64,000 nucleotides of DNA from Chlorophyllum brunneum (lineage: Eukaryota; Basidiomycota; Agaricomycetes; Agaricales; Agaricaceae). Under the pieces are notes generated by a model. It was not told the origin of the DNA. It saw nothing but the letters and a program-made list of their open reading frames with translations, and did no database searches. Where the stretch lies: the NCBI GenBank assembly GCA_963576785.1, contig OY756142.1:3038001-3102000 (forward strand), in the 5' to 3' direction. Below, in pieces: positions 34,081-46,476 of this stretch (position 1 is the first letter of the stretch; every line of letters starts with the position of its first letter). The position numbers and the translations under genes were made by a program.

Positions 34081-37065
34081 AAACGTGGAACATAGGCGCC
34101 AAGAAGAGGGGTATCGAGCTCCACGGCGAATCGCGTCGTTACAGGCATTGGAGTGATCCCACCCAGTCTCGGGGCGCTGACATCTTTCAGAGGTTATTCC
34201 AGACCTCGAAGATAGGTCGTGGGTCGTGCCTTCAACCAGAGATCAAGGTGTGGAAGCCTTGAGTCTGTTCACTTTGTCCGATCTTATGTAATCTAGCCTC
34301 ATGTGTTACTTTCTGTTGCAAAGTCGAACGCTTACCAAGCACAGTATTGAGAGTCCTGGACTAGCGCTATAGGTGGGGCGCCTATTGACTTAACTACGTC
34401 CGGTTTCATTCCCTTCGGCGGTCCGAGGAGTAGAAGCTATGGCTAGAGCGCCGCAGCTTCATACCAGAGGTGCAGCGTTTATATTCCATATGTTTCGCGT
34501 GTATCCTTGCCGTTTTCCAGACGAGAGATACTTAAGGTGTCGATCGCGCCGCAATAGGGCACATTGCAGGGTCAAAACCAACCAGGTATAGTACATAGAT
34601 GAAATGACCGCAGCCTGTGAGAGTGGCCGTCTTCCTTCCATTTCCCTCTCCATCGCACTGTCTACCATATTCTCCTTGGCTGTGGATGTCGTAAGTTTCG
34701 CTTACTCTACTCAGCTCCTAACCCCACCGTCAATCCAATGCCCAACTGGGGTTCCTAATATCTCCCAGGACTTTAGCTCTGGGAGAATATTTGACTGCGA
34801 GATTGTCCCCTCATACCGCACCCTCATGTCGCCTCCGTCAAATAAAAATTCGCTTAACCAATTGTTTGCCCAAGCCAAACGACTCCCCTTCGCCCGTTGC
34901 TCCAGCAAATTCATCTGAAGAGGATGACTCCTCATAAGAAACGGGGACCAGCACGTTTGAAAGAGTGAGGATTCCAATGGCGGGTCGCACCCTTCGGGTT
35001 TCTGCCACAAATGTTACCGTCAAGAACGGCATTCGCTGTCCGAGTATCCAGCAGTCACCTCATCCGCCATCCAGTTAGTACATATGTGATGTGATGGGGA
35101 CCCACCCAACGACGCGGCGATCATATGATTTACGTTTGCATTCTCGATTGTACGTGAGGCCTTCGCCACTGCCGTGATATAGCAGAAATCAGATTCCCAA
35201 AATCATTCGCGGGACAGCTACATGCCTTGGGCGTACTTAATCAAGCGTTCATAGAGCCCGACTCAAGGCGCGGAGATTCAGCGTTGGATTATCCCATGCC
35301 GATGTAAGCTTGTATCCTCGAACGCCACCGTGGCATCCTTTCTGCCTTTGTGCTTGCCACTTTACAGTGCGACAAGTTCCTTCCTCACCTTCGGAATGTG
35401 ACAGTTAGAGGATTTACAATAATGAGTTCAGCATCATGGACGGAGAATCAGCTTTCTCTCTAGGGTGTAGACGCAACAAACCCCAGACTCAATAGCTGCC
35501 CAGGATGGATTTAGGTCCCGCCCTTTCTGAGATACCTTACATCGACATTCCCCATCTCACATAATAAGTTTATGCCCAATTCCTGTATCCTTGTTTCCTG
35601 TTTTTCCACGTATCAGGTCGATCGGATTCGAAGTAGCTTTTCAGGCTGATAGTCTATGGTTAAGAAACAACAGTAAGAATGTGACGGGTAGTAAGTATAG
35701 GTGCAGGTGGTGACGATATTATCATTTTGTGGATCATTCGCAACGGAACCTCAGGTTCTAGTAGCTCCTGTTGTCTCAGTCAAGAATACCGGGCCACGAA
35801 GGGAGTAAAGGCTGCATGAGGGGGGGCTAGAAGACCCTAGTCGCTGTGGTAAGCGATATCTGGGCTCCGGTTGATACCGGTCCGATGAGCGGATTGATTC
35901 GATCCACTTGTTGCTGGTCCCTCCAGCATTTTGAATCTCAAGCTCAGTTTTTGTGACATCTCGACCCATAGGGTGAGGATTAACTGTCTGGGAGCGCAAC
36001 CAGAGCCCAATCTGGAGATTATCCTGGGGATTCGTGACTAAAAGCTACATCCTAACTCTCTTACGATGTCTAACACGTACTGTTCCTGGCGGCTTCCACA
36101 CAGAGAAATTTCCCTATCGGTGATGTGCGGTTGGTGTTGGTTTTTTTTTGCAGAACAGGCCGAGGACAGATTTTTTAACCGAAAAGTTTTCAATACCTAG
36201 AACTGAACATTGTACCATCCTGGCCTCGACACCCTTGACATATAATGTCAGAACAAGAAGTTGAACTATGAATGTCAGCGTCTACCACGGGTCCAGAAAT
36301 ACGGATTTCTTTTTTCCTAGGCTTCCCCAGGGCCAGATCATAAGAGCACGTTAAGCGGTGTCACCCTGTTGTGAAAAGTAAAGGGTAGGTTGTAACATTT
36401 GGGCGCTTAAAAGATCCAATCTGATGGTGTACGAAAAGCTTATAGGCCTTTACGCGAAGGTGGCTGTATTGCTGGAGATCGTGTGTACAAGTCCCCAGAG
36501 AAAGATGATCGGATACAATCTGGTGGCGTAAGGTCCTCGTGATCTGACTTCCTCTTTTTGAAGAACGACAAACGATACGGACACTTCGGTTGGAGTGAGG
36601 GATCCAGAACAAAAGCTTACACCTGGTAAATCGACACCAGTCCCCGAATCGCGTGTGCGGGGTCACTACAGCTCTTCGGAAGGTAGAATCTTAGCTATAA
36701 GCACCGGAAGTGTAGTTTGGTGCGTTTTACCACCCCTATCCCGCCGGCAGGAGGAACTGCGCAAGAAAGACGGTGTCTCCACATTATGCAACACTCGTAC
36801 AACATATGATCAGAATTGATCCAGTATTAATTGACCTGAAGCGATTGACTCCAGATATTTCTACCACCCAATCCACACGGAGATCGACCTGCCGGACCTC
36901 GAAACCGAGTCTAGGGATCGCCCAAGTTGTCAAAGTATATGTATGCAAAATTTTATTGTTCTTTGCCTAGCGTGGGAAATATGACCCTGGTGGCATTCCT
37001 TCATTCGGGCGTCCCTGTTGACGGAGGTCAGGCTTCTTTCACACCATGGTAAACATGGGGTTCAT
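34081..37065. other. Long intergenic stretch, no gene supported
   Basis: Nearly 3 kb without a frame I can defend. A 104-codon plus-strand frame at 34604-34918 contains a GT-AG pair but no recognisable domain. No repeats or RNA genes were seen. Confidence 0.4.
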
Positions 37066-38947
37066 ATGGCAGATCCAGTCGTAACGTTAGTGTCACTACA
37101 TATATGTACGCCGTCTTTTGGTTTGCCTTTGCCACCGCCCGGAATGGACCCCCATGTTGCCAGCCTCGCCGCGCAGCACTTGTACGTCTCTTTTGTGTCT
37201 CAGATCTTCAAGCCTTCACTCTAGCGCTTTCAGGTCAGCGGGCAAGTATTTTCAAGTCGCGGCCTTCGCCATGTTGGTCTACGATCATGGTAAGAGCACA
37301 TTTTTGTCTTTTTATAGCGCCTCCTGATTCAGCCATTCCAGCGCTAACATTTTCGCAAGAGGTTCGCAAGTGATGAGATCAAGGCTAATTTGCCAGTGGC
37401 TCACAACGCATGTTAGGTGGAGAGAATCTGGAATCATCGAATTTCCATTGCGACTGTGCTATTCGTCATCAATCGGTATGCTACGTTGATGCAATTTATC
37501 GTAGTGGTGACTGGTAAGCGTTACACGGGACCCCGGGATGGGCGTCGGTAATGACCATCTTATCTGTAGCTTTCAATGATGCCGCGTGGGTAGGCGAGGT
37601 GAGTGAAATCCGGATTCGATTTCCGCTTGTGTTCGCATGTTCATGTTCTTTCAGCCGTAGGTATTTCCTCACTGTTGGGGGCAGGCGACTTATGCAACGT
37701 TCATTCAAGGTGTCGACGATTTGTACTGTTCGAGGGTACAACGACGGTGGGGCTTATTGCCGGTGAGTCAACTCCTCGGTCACCCCGGCAAGCGTGACCA
37801 AATTCTCTTTTTACAGTTGGACAACGTATGTGATCAACCCCATAGTGATATTGACATGCTCAACATTGTGGTTCTCGATTAGTGATCATGATCCTTCGCG
37901 TGTTCGCAATCTACGACCGGAATAAACGGATACTCGTTGTCCTACTTTCGCTCTGGCTAGGGCAGATCGTCATTTCTGCTGTCGGCCTAAGAACAGGCTA
38001 CCGTACGTATCTCTCGAGTCGCGACTTTGCAAATTCTGATGTTGATCTTAGCTGCGCCTCTGCCCAAGGGACTTGTAGGTTCGTCCCCCTTTTCCTTTGA
38101 TTTTTGAACCCCACCTTACACGTGATACTAAGGTTGTATCCTCACTGGTCGCGACACGCTTTTCCGTAAGTCCGCGAATTCGGACTTCAGGGCGCTTCGC
38201 CAATGTTCAAATTTCCCACAGCATCTGTTTGGATTTCGCCGCTCATTACCGATTCCGTAATATTCTTCCTTACAATCTACCGCACTAAACATTACATCCA
38301 CCACGTATTCACTCCGTACGTCTGGTTTTCGTTCCACTCTAGCTACGAGACCTTCATCTGATTGACGTTTTCATAGTTTCATGAGCCCCGCTGCAGCCAA
38401 AGCGATCATGATTCTTGTCCGCGACGGAACGATGTACTTCTTCCTTATCTTCTTGTCAAATCTGATGAATGCTCTAATCTTCTTCGTACGTATTTTGTTT
38501 CTACGTCTCATTTCCCTTACTTATATGGTGACCGCTCCTGCCTGCTTGATCGTTGCCGTGCAGCTTGCCGATCCTGATCTTAAAGCAATAGGAGCGTCAT
38601 TCAGTCAGCTTCTCACGTGCACGATGGTCTCCCGCCTGGTATTGAACCTACGTTCAATATCAAACGAGAACAACAACTTTACAACCATGGATGGAGGTGA
38701 CGAAGAAATAGTATTTCACAGCCCGTTCTCCGGTAGACGAGGTATTCGACGTGGCCGAAGGGAGACAACGTCAATTTGGTCTAAAGCCATTGAAGACCTT
38801 GGTGTGCATGAGAGTTTTGACGATGACGGTGCAATACCACGTATTCAGGTCACTACTCAGGTTACCACTGAAGTCGTCTGCGACGTTCCGTTGGAACGAT
38901 TGGATTCGAGGCGTCGCGCAAATGTCAAGACACCTACTCTAGTGTAA
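37066..38947 (+). CDS. DUF6533 multi-pass membrane protein (copy C)
   Basis: Spliced exons give GKYFQVAAFAMLVYDH, ALTFSQE then VERIWNHRISIATVLFVINRYATLMQF (the DUF6533 core), LIMILRVFAIYDRNKRIL with LWLGQIVISAVGLRTGYR, ISPLITDSVIFFLTIYRT, and a last helix region MILVRDGTMYFFLIFLSNLMNAL. A hydrophilic C-terminal tail of about 100 residues has SRLVLNLRSIS and ends near KTPTLV at 38947. Introns are short, with clear GTAAG or GTACG donors. The ATG at 37066 (MADPVV) is a tentative start. It is a close paralogue of the minus-strand gene at 59551-61210. The function is unknown. Confidence 0.75.
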
Positions 38948-40574
38948 TTCATTTTATTCAACATGGGGTTCAATTTGGGACGTATATTACATGTATCATA
39001 TAATAATTCACTTCAAGTACACTCATTTCGAAGAGGGATTAGAGGTGACTCCTTACCTGTATTTCCATTGGACACTACAAGGTAAGTAGTATCAGCATCG
39101 ATGGACGTTGCTTTATGCTGAACCTGGGCACTTCCAATTTAGTTCTTATTTGCTATATACAAGCTTCGATATAGCACATTCTTTCTATTCGCTAAGGGTT
39201 CGGGTCCACTGTACTCGGACCAAAATACTATCTCCGCTGGCCCAACTTTAGAGCAGAGGTTAGTAAAAGAACAGAAAATTTCACAGAAGCGAGGGCGCTA
39301 TGAACCCCCAACATGGAAATATTGACAGCAATCTGGAAGGTGGGATACCGCCGTTACAAACGGGGATACACAACGAAAAAGAATACATCTATCGATGACC
39401 TATCTGAATCGTCAACAAGGGAGCAATGAATGTAGGAATTTTTTCGAGACTCACGGTGGAGCACTTGGCAGCTGGACAACGGTTGGCAACTCTCCCAATT
39501 CATTTGGGTGTGGACATCAGATGTATGTTAACATAAGTATTGTATCGATAGGTAACCAAGTAAAGATGATGGTAAATACCAAGCTGGAAAATATGTACAA
39601 AAACCCCAGAGTACTTCCAATTGGATAAACTTGTTAAACTTTAACTAGTTATAACAGATCATGGGCCAGGTTGATTGAAGGGGGGTATCTGATCGCATTC
39701 CATATTGGGACATACTCCGAGAAATCCGTAAGTTGATAGACCTCGTGGGACATAGAGGGTCGTCTAATTCTCAAAGGAATGAGTTAGTTGTGGCGTTTCA
39801 CATCTAATCTTAAAGGATGGGACTGAATTTTGAAGACAAGGTCATTTCCGAGGGAGGGAATGTCAATGGTGTCATTTTGAGTGCAATGTTTAAAGAAATG
39901 GGAGATCAGATTTACGTGGTAGTGTATCTTATCCCTGTAGATAAAAATATAGGGTTACCTTTTTTTCCCCATTGTCGAACTTGATTTGTACGGTGTACCA
40001 TTCCTTGAGCACCTGAAAAAAAAAACTTTATCTGGCGTGAGTTGATATCCTCAGTTTAAACTCTTCGTTTCCCACAGCACACAATACCATCAGCACAATG
40101 GAAAGTAGCAAATTGTGGCGCAATACATCCTACATACTCATTCGCAAAAGAAACCTGAAAACCAACTAATCCCGAAAAAAAAATATACAACATCATCGAA
40201 TCGAGTAAACTAAACCACAAGGGGAAAAAGCTCATCATCATCATCATCAGCGATTCCTCATCAAGGCACTCTTCATTCTTCACCCTTGATATACTGCCTA
40301 CTTATGATATTCCCTTTCATGCCGTTGAGCTACCTGTCACATCTTAGAACTTTGAAGTATTTTCAAATTGTCGGTTTTGCTTTTCCCCTTTCAAGTTCTC
40401 CTCCGGTCTTGTATGTGTGGATTGGGTTGAACGGGTCGGTAATGCTCCTAGTACTATGGGTAATCCTAAACTCCCAGTACGTCCCACGCAACATTTCCAT
40501 CGAAGCATACAAGTTCACTCTAAAGTACACAAAACAAAAAAGAATACTCAACAACACACCAAAAGAAAAGAACA
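38948..40574. other. Intergenic stretch, no gene supported
   Basis: AT-rich with homopolymer runs (for example at 39960 and 40016-40026) and only short frames. The right part probably holds the 3' UTR of cyclin C. Confidence 0.4.
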
Positions 40575-42234
40575 TCATCCAGCATTCTGGGTCCTCTCCA
40601 ACATCTTATTAACCGCTCCTCTCCCGCTCCCAATCCTCCCACCACCACTATTACCACTCTGACCAAAACTCCCCAAAGCCGACGACGACGACGACGACAA
40701 AGCCAAATAGCCAGATCCCGATCCATCAATCCTAGCCACCCGCATATTAACCAACAAATCCGATAAATCCCTCGGCAAAACCAATTTTCGTGTTCGTTCT
40801 TGCACGATGTTGTTATTGTCGATATCGGTTAGAGAAACTTCTGTGATGTTGTCTTCGAGTTTGAATGAATGAACATCTGATTTCGGTGTGATATTGTGGG
40901 ATTCGATTGTGGGATTTGTAGTGGTATTGTTGGTGATGGTGGATTTAGCTTCGGGATGAGAATCTTCTTTGTATCGATCCCATAAAGTATATAGTGAGAT
41001 GATTTCTTGAGAGATTGTTGCGACTAGAGGTAAAGAGATGTTTAGTTCTGAAAGAAATGTTATTGGATCCTGTTGTTGTTGTGGTGCCGATAATGGTTTT
41101 TTTTCGGGTGTTTGGGCAGAGTGACGAGATGATCGGCGAGGGGGTTTGGTGGAAGTGGGAGTGGGGGTGGTTTCTTCGGGAGGGGGGATGGTGGGAGTGG
41201 AAGGAGGGGAGGTGAGTAGGGGTGTGATGATACTTCGTGTAGGGTTGTGTAAGATGAATGTGAGGTAGATGGCTGAGATTGCTATCAAGTGAGGTGGATA
41301 GAGGAGACAGATATCTGAACGATATGTATCGTTGATAATAAACCTGTTTATGATTAGATATTTCGTTTAAAGAAAAGTGGATGGTAACGCACCAAGCGGT
41401 TTGTAAAGCTCCAGCGGAGAGTTCCAACCTACCTTCACCCGTGCCCCAATATCGTGAACCCTCTTCCGCACCAATACCAACACCGAGATTGTTACTACCG
41501 CCAGCCACATTGGTAGCAGAAGTGGCAGCGAGGGTGCTACCTAATTCACCAGCTTCACTTTCCTCAGCTGGGGTAGCTGAGTCTTCGGTTTCCTTTTTGC
41601 ACAATGTGAGAAGAGTACGATAAGGATGAAAGACTGTAAGATCGCATTCGAGATCATCGACGAGGTAAAATTCCATTTCTGCGAGTTTGGAATTGTCTGT
41701 TGGGAAGTGTTTTATATTGTACATGTCCTCTATATGATGGGAGTTAGGATTGGATTAGAGAGGGGTGAGTGACGTACGGCTGAAGAGGGACCGAGCTTCA
41801 GATATGACGGTTTTAATGTGGACGGGGGATTCTTCTGCTTTAGCAGCGACGTAGCAACATGCTGCAATAACGAGGAAAGGATCCGTTTCGCAGTACGAGT
41901 TCTTGAGATAGAAACGGCGGAAAAAGACAGTTGCGGTTGCGATGACGCGCTGCCGCAGACCAAGCTTCTTGCCTAGCTTTGTAATAACTATACACAGTCA
42001 GACACAACAGAAGATGACTATGGGAGGACAGACCATTGGCAAAGTAGATGGCAAAGTAGTCGAGATGGACGGGATCTGCACCGAGGTACCGCAGGACATG
42101 GCGGTCCTCTTCGCGGGCCTTGCGGATGGTTGCGCGGTTGACAATCCACCGCGTGCTACACAAAGTGAGAAACTGAGTTGGTGAGTTTGCGAGAGGACAG
42201 ACTGGTGCGACGAAGTCCAAAAGTCGGCGGCCAT
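40575..42234 (-). CDS. SSN8: Cyclin C, Mediator kinase-module subunit
   Basis: It pairs with Cdk8 in the Mediator kinase module to control RNA polymerase II. Five exons (42234-42203, 42155-42034, 41987-41778, 41729-41393, 41343-40575) join to 489 codons. The start [10 protein letters not shown] and [16 protein letters not shown] are the cyclin C N-terminus. The first cyclin fold has [35 protein letters not shown] and [15 protein letters not shown]. Then [24 protein letters not shown] leads into the second fold. The protein is longer than most (about 300 aa) because of a Ser/Thr/Gly-rich insertion in the second fold and Pro/Thr- and Ser/Gly-rich C-terminal segments. Its start codon lies 71 bp from that of malate dehydrogenase. 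Confidence 0.92.
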
Positions 42235-42305
42235 TGCTCCGAACACGCCCGATGCCTCCCGTAAAAGCGACACTGCACTCTTCCCACGCCATCTCTCTGC
42301 ACACC
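42235..42305. promoter_or_regulatory. 71-bp divergent promoter, cyclin C / malate dehydrogenase
   Basis: Only 71 bp separate the two start codons. There is no obvious TATA box. A CCAC/GCGAC-rich sequence and a CGCGTG-like word lie nearby, but I cannot assign factors. Both transcripts probably start inside the other gene's 5' region. Confidence 0.6.
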
Positions 42306-43552
42306 ATGCTCTCCCGTCCACTCCTCCGCGCCCTCTCTTCGTCCTCTCCTCGCCTCTTTTCCTCTTCTGCTGCCCGCCAGACTAAAGTCGCTGTGCTCGG
42401 CGCTGGAGGAGGAATTGGCCAGCCTCTTTCCTTGTTGCTCAAAAGTGACCCTTTGGTCTCGTCTTTGAGTTTATATGATATTCGTGGTGCGCCCGGTGTT
42501 GCTGCTGATGTTAGCCACGTCGATACCGCTTCCGAGGTGTGTTTCCCTGTTTCTTTCGTTTTTGGTTGGCGTGTTGACGACGCGTAACTTTTTTTTCAAG
42601 GTTACTGGTTACCCAGCCGACAAACTCGATCATGCTCTCGAAGGTGTTCAAGTCGTCGTCATCCCCGCTGGTGTTCCTCGCAAGGTACGTGATCTACATG
42701 CACATTCTACAACCACCAAACTGACATTCCCCCAACTAGCCCGGTGTAAGTCCGACCCGCATCCTCACAACTCAAATATTCAACTCCGCTCCTAGATGAC
42801 CCGTGATGACCTCTTCAACACCAACGCTTCCATCGTCCGCGACCTCGCCTCCTCCGTCGCCCGAGTCTCCCCCTCGGCCCACATCCTAGTCATCTCCAAC
42901 CCAGTCAACTCCACCGTCCCAATCGTAGCTTCCACTCTCGAAAAAGCCGGTGTCTTTGATCCTAAAAGACTATTCGGTATAACTACTCTAGACGTTGTTC
43001 GTGCCCAACGTTTCCTCGCTGGTCTCGTCGAATCAGATCCAGCAAATACCCCAGTTACAGTTGTTGGTGGTCATTCTGGTGCTACCATTGTACCCTTGCT
43101 TTCTCAGAGTCAACATGGTAAAGCTATCAAGGGCGAGACCTATGAAAAGTTGGTTCATAGGATTCAGTTTGGCGGTGATGAAGTTGTCAAGGCGAAGGAT
43201 GGTGCTGGATCAGCCACCCTTTCCATGGCATACGCCGGTGCCAAGTTTACTCACTTGCTTTTGAGAGGACTTAATGGAGAGAAGGGTGTTGTTACACCTA
43301 CTTTTGTCAAGAGTCCCTTGTTCGCCGATCAGGGTATTGACTTTTTCTCTTCCAGTGTCGAACTCGGCGTACGTCGTCTCCTCACTTCCTATAACTCTTA
43401 CTGACACACACACTCGTTTATAGCCCAATGGTGTCGAGAAGATTCACCCTCTTGGACCTCTTTCTGCCGAGGAACAGAAACTTCTCGAGGCTTGTTTGCC
43501 GGAGCTTAAGAAGAACATTGACAAGGGAAGGGCTTTTGTCGCTCCCAAGTAG
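42306..43552 (+). CDS. MDH1: Malate dehydrogenase, mitochondrial
   Basis: It oxidises malate to oxaloacetate with NAD+ in the TCA cycle. Five exons (42306-42536, 42601-42684, 42740-42745, 42796-43368, 43424-43552) join to 340 codons. The first 24 residues ([14 protein letters not shown], then LFSSSAARQ) form a mitochondrial presequence with Arg and Ser and no acidic residue. The Rossmann motif GAGGGIGQ follows. The substrate arginines are in GVPRKPGMTRDDLF, the Asp-His pair in [12 protein letters not shown] and VGGHSGATI. The third exon is only 6 nt (CCCGGT) and encodes the Pro-Gly of the active-site loop. The gene is intact. Confidence 0.95.
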
Positions 43553-44734
43553 ATGATAGAGTCTTTTTGTTTTGTTTGAGGAATATACCTTTTTAGAGGT
43601 TATCTTATATTCGAGTCGCTTGAGCTTGAGGTATGGATAGTGAGTATAGTTGGCGTCACGGCCACGTATCTATTCGGATTAGTAGATCACGGAGACGAGG
43701 GGTTAGGTTCAAACGTCCGTGATTAGATTGTAATGTAATACTAGGGTCAGCGGATCAGACTTGATATACCAAGAAGCTTGTTTCTAGGAGAGGACGCGTG
43801 TTCTTCTCCAATGGACAAAACGTATCTAACGAGGGACCAAAAACCCCAAAGCGGAAGAGGCTACTCCTAGTAACATAGGAGAACTTGAACGGATATGATA
43901 TATGATAAAACGACAACTTGCTTTGTGATTATTCGCTTTGGAGTAATGGATCTTTCTTCTTCTTCTCGCTTCGAGCTTCGAGCTTGAACAAAGTTCTAGA
44001 GGTATTGGTGGAATCCGGCTGTTTGTTGAACATGTGGTTTCTTTGTCACTAGTACCTTTATGAACATTGTTGTTGTTGGGAATTTGGGGTGTAGAAGATT
44101 AAAAGGATAATGAAGGTGCGTTGGCACTAAACCTTCGTAAATCAACCCATCAATCACATCCCAGAAGATATTTAAAAAAAGGAGAGTGCGTTTGTGTAGT
44201 TTATGCAAATTCAAGGAGGGGATACTTCCGATGACCCGCCGGGATGATATTATTACAATTTGTTCGAGGCCGTGATCACCACTTCTTCTCGTGGGCTTAC
44301 ACACTACAAATCAATACTTAGTGTTCAACGTTCAACCCCCCCCATCACATCTTTTTTGGAGTAATGGAATCGAAGAACTTTTTACATCAACATCTAACTC
44401 ATGCTGCTGAAATAGCAAAAAAAAAAAAAAAAACGAAAATTGCCATAGTTGCGCTAAAATACTTACTTAAAGAACCGAATGCGCTTCCTTGGAAAGTGAT
44501 TCTTTGTCTCCCACTTCTTGATACTGGTTTCTTTGTTGTGGACTCTCTTGTGTTGGGATGGAAAACCCTATTGGGAATGAATTACAGATGCTTGAGGGGG
44601 GTATTGTGGTTTCTAGGAACAACCATGTGTGTATTTTTTTCACCTCTCTCGGGATATGTTGAAAAGTAACTTATTTCTAGTATACCTGCCGTATGTATTT
44701 CATTATAAATGAACTCCCAAAAACCTCTGTGCTC
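43553..44734. other. Intergenic stretch, no gene supported
   Basis: It includes a run of 17 A near 44419-44435. Frames are short and AT-driven. The 5' exon of the next gene may begin here. Confidence 0.4.
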
Positions 44735-46165
44735 ATGGTTCATACTGGAAAGTCGCTGGCTTCATAATCGTGGTGGGTTTTCTTAAATATTTCCTTAATG
44801 CTCTAGTGAAATATTTTAATCAGGTTTTCGACTGGGTCTTAATGCTTGACATGGAGGTATCGTTGATATGGAAATCGAAATGGAATACAACAAAAGTGTT
44901 GTATTTGGTAACACGTTACTTGCCTTTTGCTGATTTCCCCATCGTTGTATATCGTAAGTACCTCACGATGAAAGTGTATAAAACCCAGTGAATAACGCGT
45001 GGTGGGTTGGTGTTTACAGATAATTTTGGGTTTGCTCTTCCTCAACATAGTTGTAAAGTGTTTCATGATACTGGTGCTAGTGAGTTGACATGGGGATTGG
45101 GGCGATCTGACGACGAACTAATCACTTGAGGTCATCTGTAGCGGTCTTCATACTTGGTGCTGCATTTGCGGAATGTATGTATCAAAATCCTCTTTGTCCA
45201 TTGTTCTAAAACATTCTTCCCGGACACACAGTGGTGTTGACAATTCGAACATGGGCCCTTTGGGGAAAAGGAAAACACTTGACCTTCTCTCTATTTGGAG
45301 CATTTGGCCTTATGGTTGTTGCAATGATTACACTAACCGCACTATACCTGAAACATTCCAGACGTAAGTTCTTGCTGTTGTCGTTGTGAGATAACAAAAA
45401 GGGGTCTGATGTTGCTTGCCATTTTTTTTGCAGATGAGGCGTCATCTACACCTGAATTGATGGGGTGTATTCTCAAGGCTGCGGGCTCATACTTGGCCCC
45501 AGTCTTCGTACTAGTTGCGGTGTACGATACAGGTCTGTCAACTCATCTCAAGATTGATCACGAACGGTGGGATTGATTTTTGAGAGTGTAGGCACACTTC
45601 TACTAATGATCGTTCGAGGGGTGTCAGTATGTAAGGAATTTTCCTCCCTTGATATTCTACACTGAGCTAATGTCCGAGCCCAGTCCGGTCAGGAAGAGAT
45701 TCGCATCTCTTTAGGATAGTTTACCGTGATGGTGAGTTGTCCCATAACATTTCCCTGCTGCGTAAATTAACATATTCTTCTCAGGTATAGCATATTACAT
45801 CTACATATTCAGTATGTCAATTGTGATTAGAAGGAAACGAAACACTCTAACCTTTCCTAGTCCTGTCTCTTGTCAATATTGTCGTTATATTCACTTTTGT
45901 ACGCCCCACCGCGTCCTTGTCAATCGTGAACTTGTGACCAATACGTTCTCCTCTAGCACGATTATGTCACACTTTTGGTGATGTACTACTTGCACCAGCT
46001 CTTGTCTACCAATACGCGAATTGATCGATTGCTTTCAGGGTCCAGGGTGCGGTTCATTCCGTTCTGGCCTGTCGGGTGGTGCTGCATATACGGCAACAAG
46101 CGGTTGGAGAGAAATCTCGTAGAGACAGCCAGGTGATGGTTCGGCTGGATAGAACTACAAGATGA
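44735..46165 (+). CDS. DUF6533 multi-pass membrane protein (copy E)
   Basis: Spliced exons give YWKVAGFIIV, then VFDWVLMLDMEVSLIW and VLYLVTRYLPFADFP (the DUF6533 core), VLTIRTWALWGKGKHL, a helix with FGLMVVAMITLTALYL, AAGSYLAPVFVLVAVYDT, then DSHLFRIVYRDG joined to IAYYIYIF, LVNIVVIFT, and the last exon VHSVLACRVVLHIRQQAV. The stop is at 46165. The first coding exon is not located, since the frame upstream of YWKV has no ATG before a stop, so the start shown is approximate. Part of the DSHLF exon reappears, rearranged, at about 59180-59262. The function is unknown. Confidence 0.65.
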
Positions 46166-46476
46166 CTCTGAAGGGGTTCAGAAGGCGCAGAGTTTGGTTT
46201 AGAGCAGGAAGTGGGTGGTGGTGGATATATCGAGCGGTCGGCTTCCCTTTTACGGTGCTCATTGGTAGATATCAGACTTTTCATCACCAGTTGGCGTAGC
46301 TATCTCGTTGTACAATCCGGATTCATTCCCGAGGGTCCTTACAGTTACCCCTAGCGCAAATTATTACCTGATTTTTCCAAGGTCTGGGGAGCCTCTATCC
46401 ATACTCCAAAAAGCTGGACGTCAAGGGAGCGAAACAGGTTTTGGTGCTCGGGTTAGGTAAGAAAGTAGATACCACG

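Noticed and set aside
34604..34918. Small secreted protein candidate
   Set aside because: Weak hydrophobic start, no cysteine pattern, no supporting structure; an equally long frame lies on the other strand.
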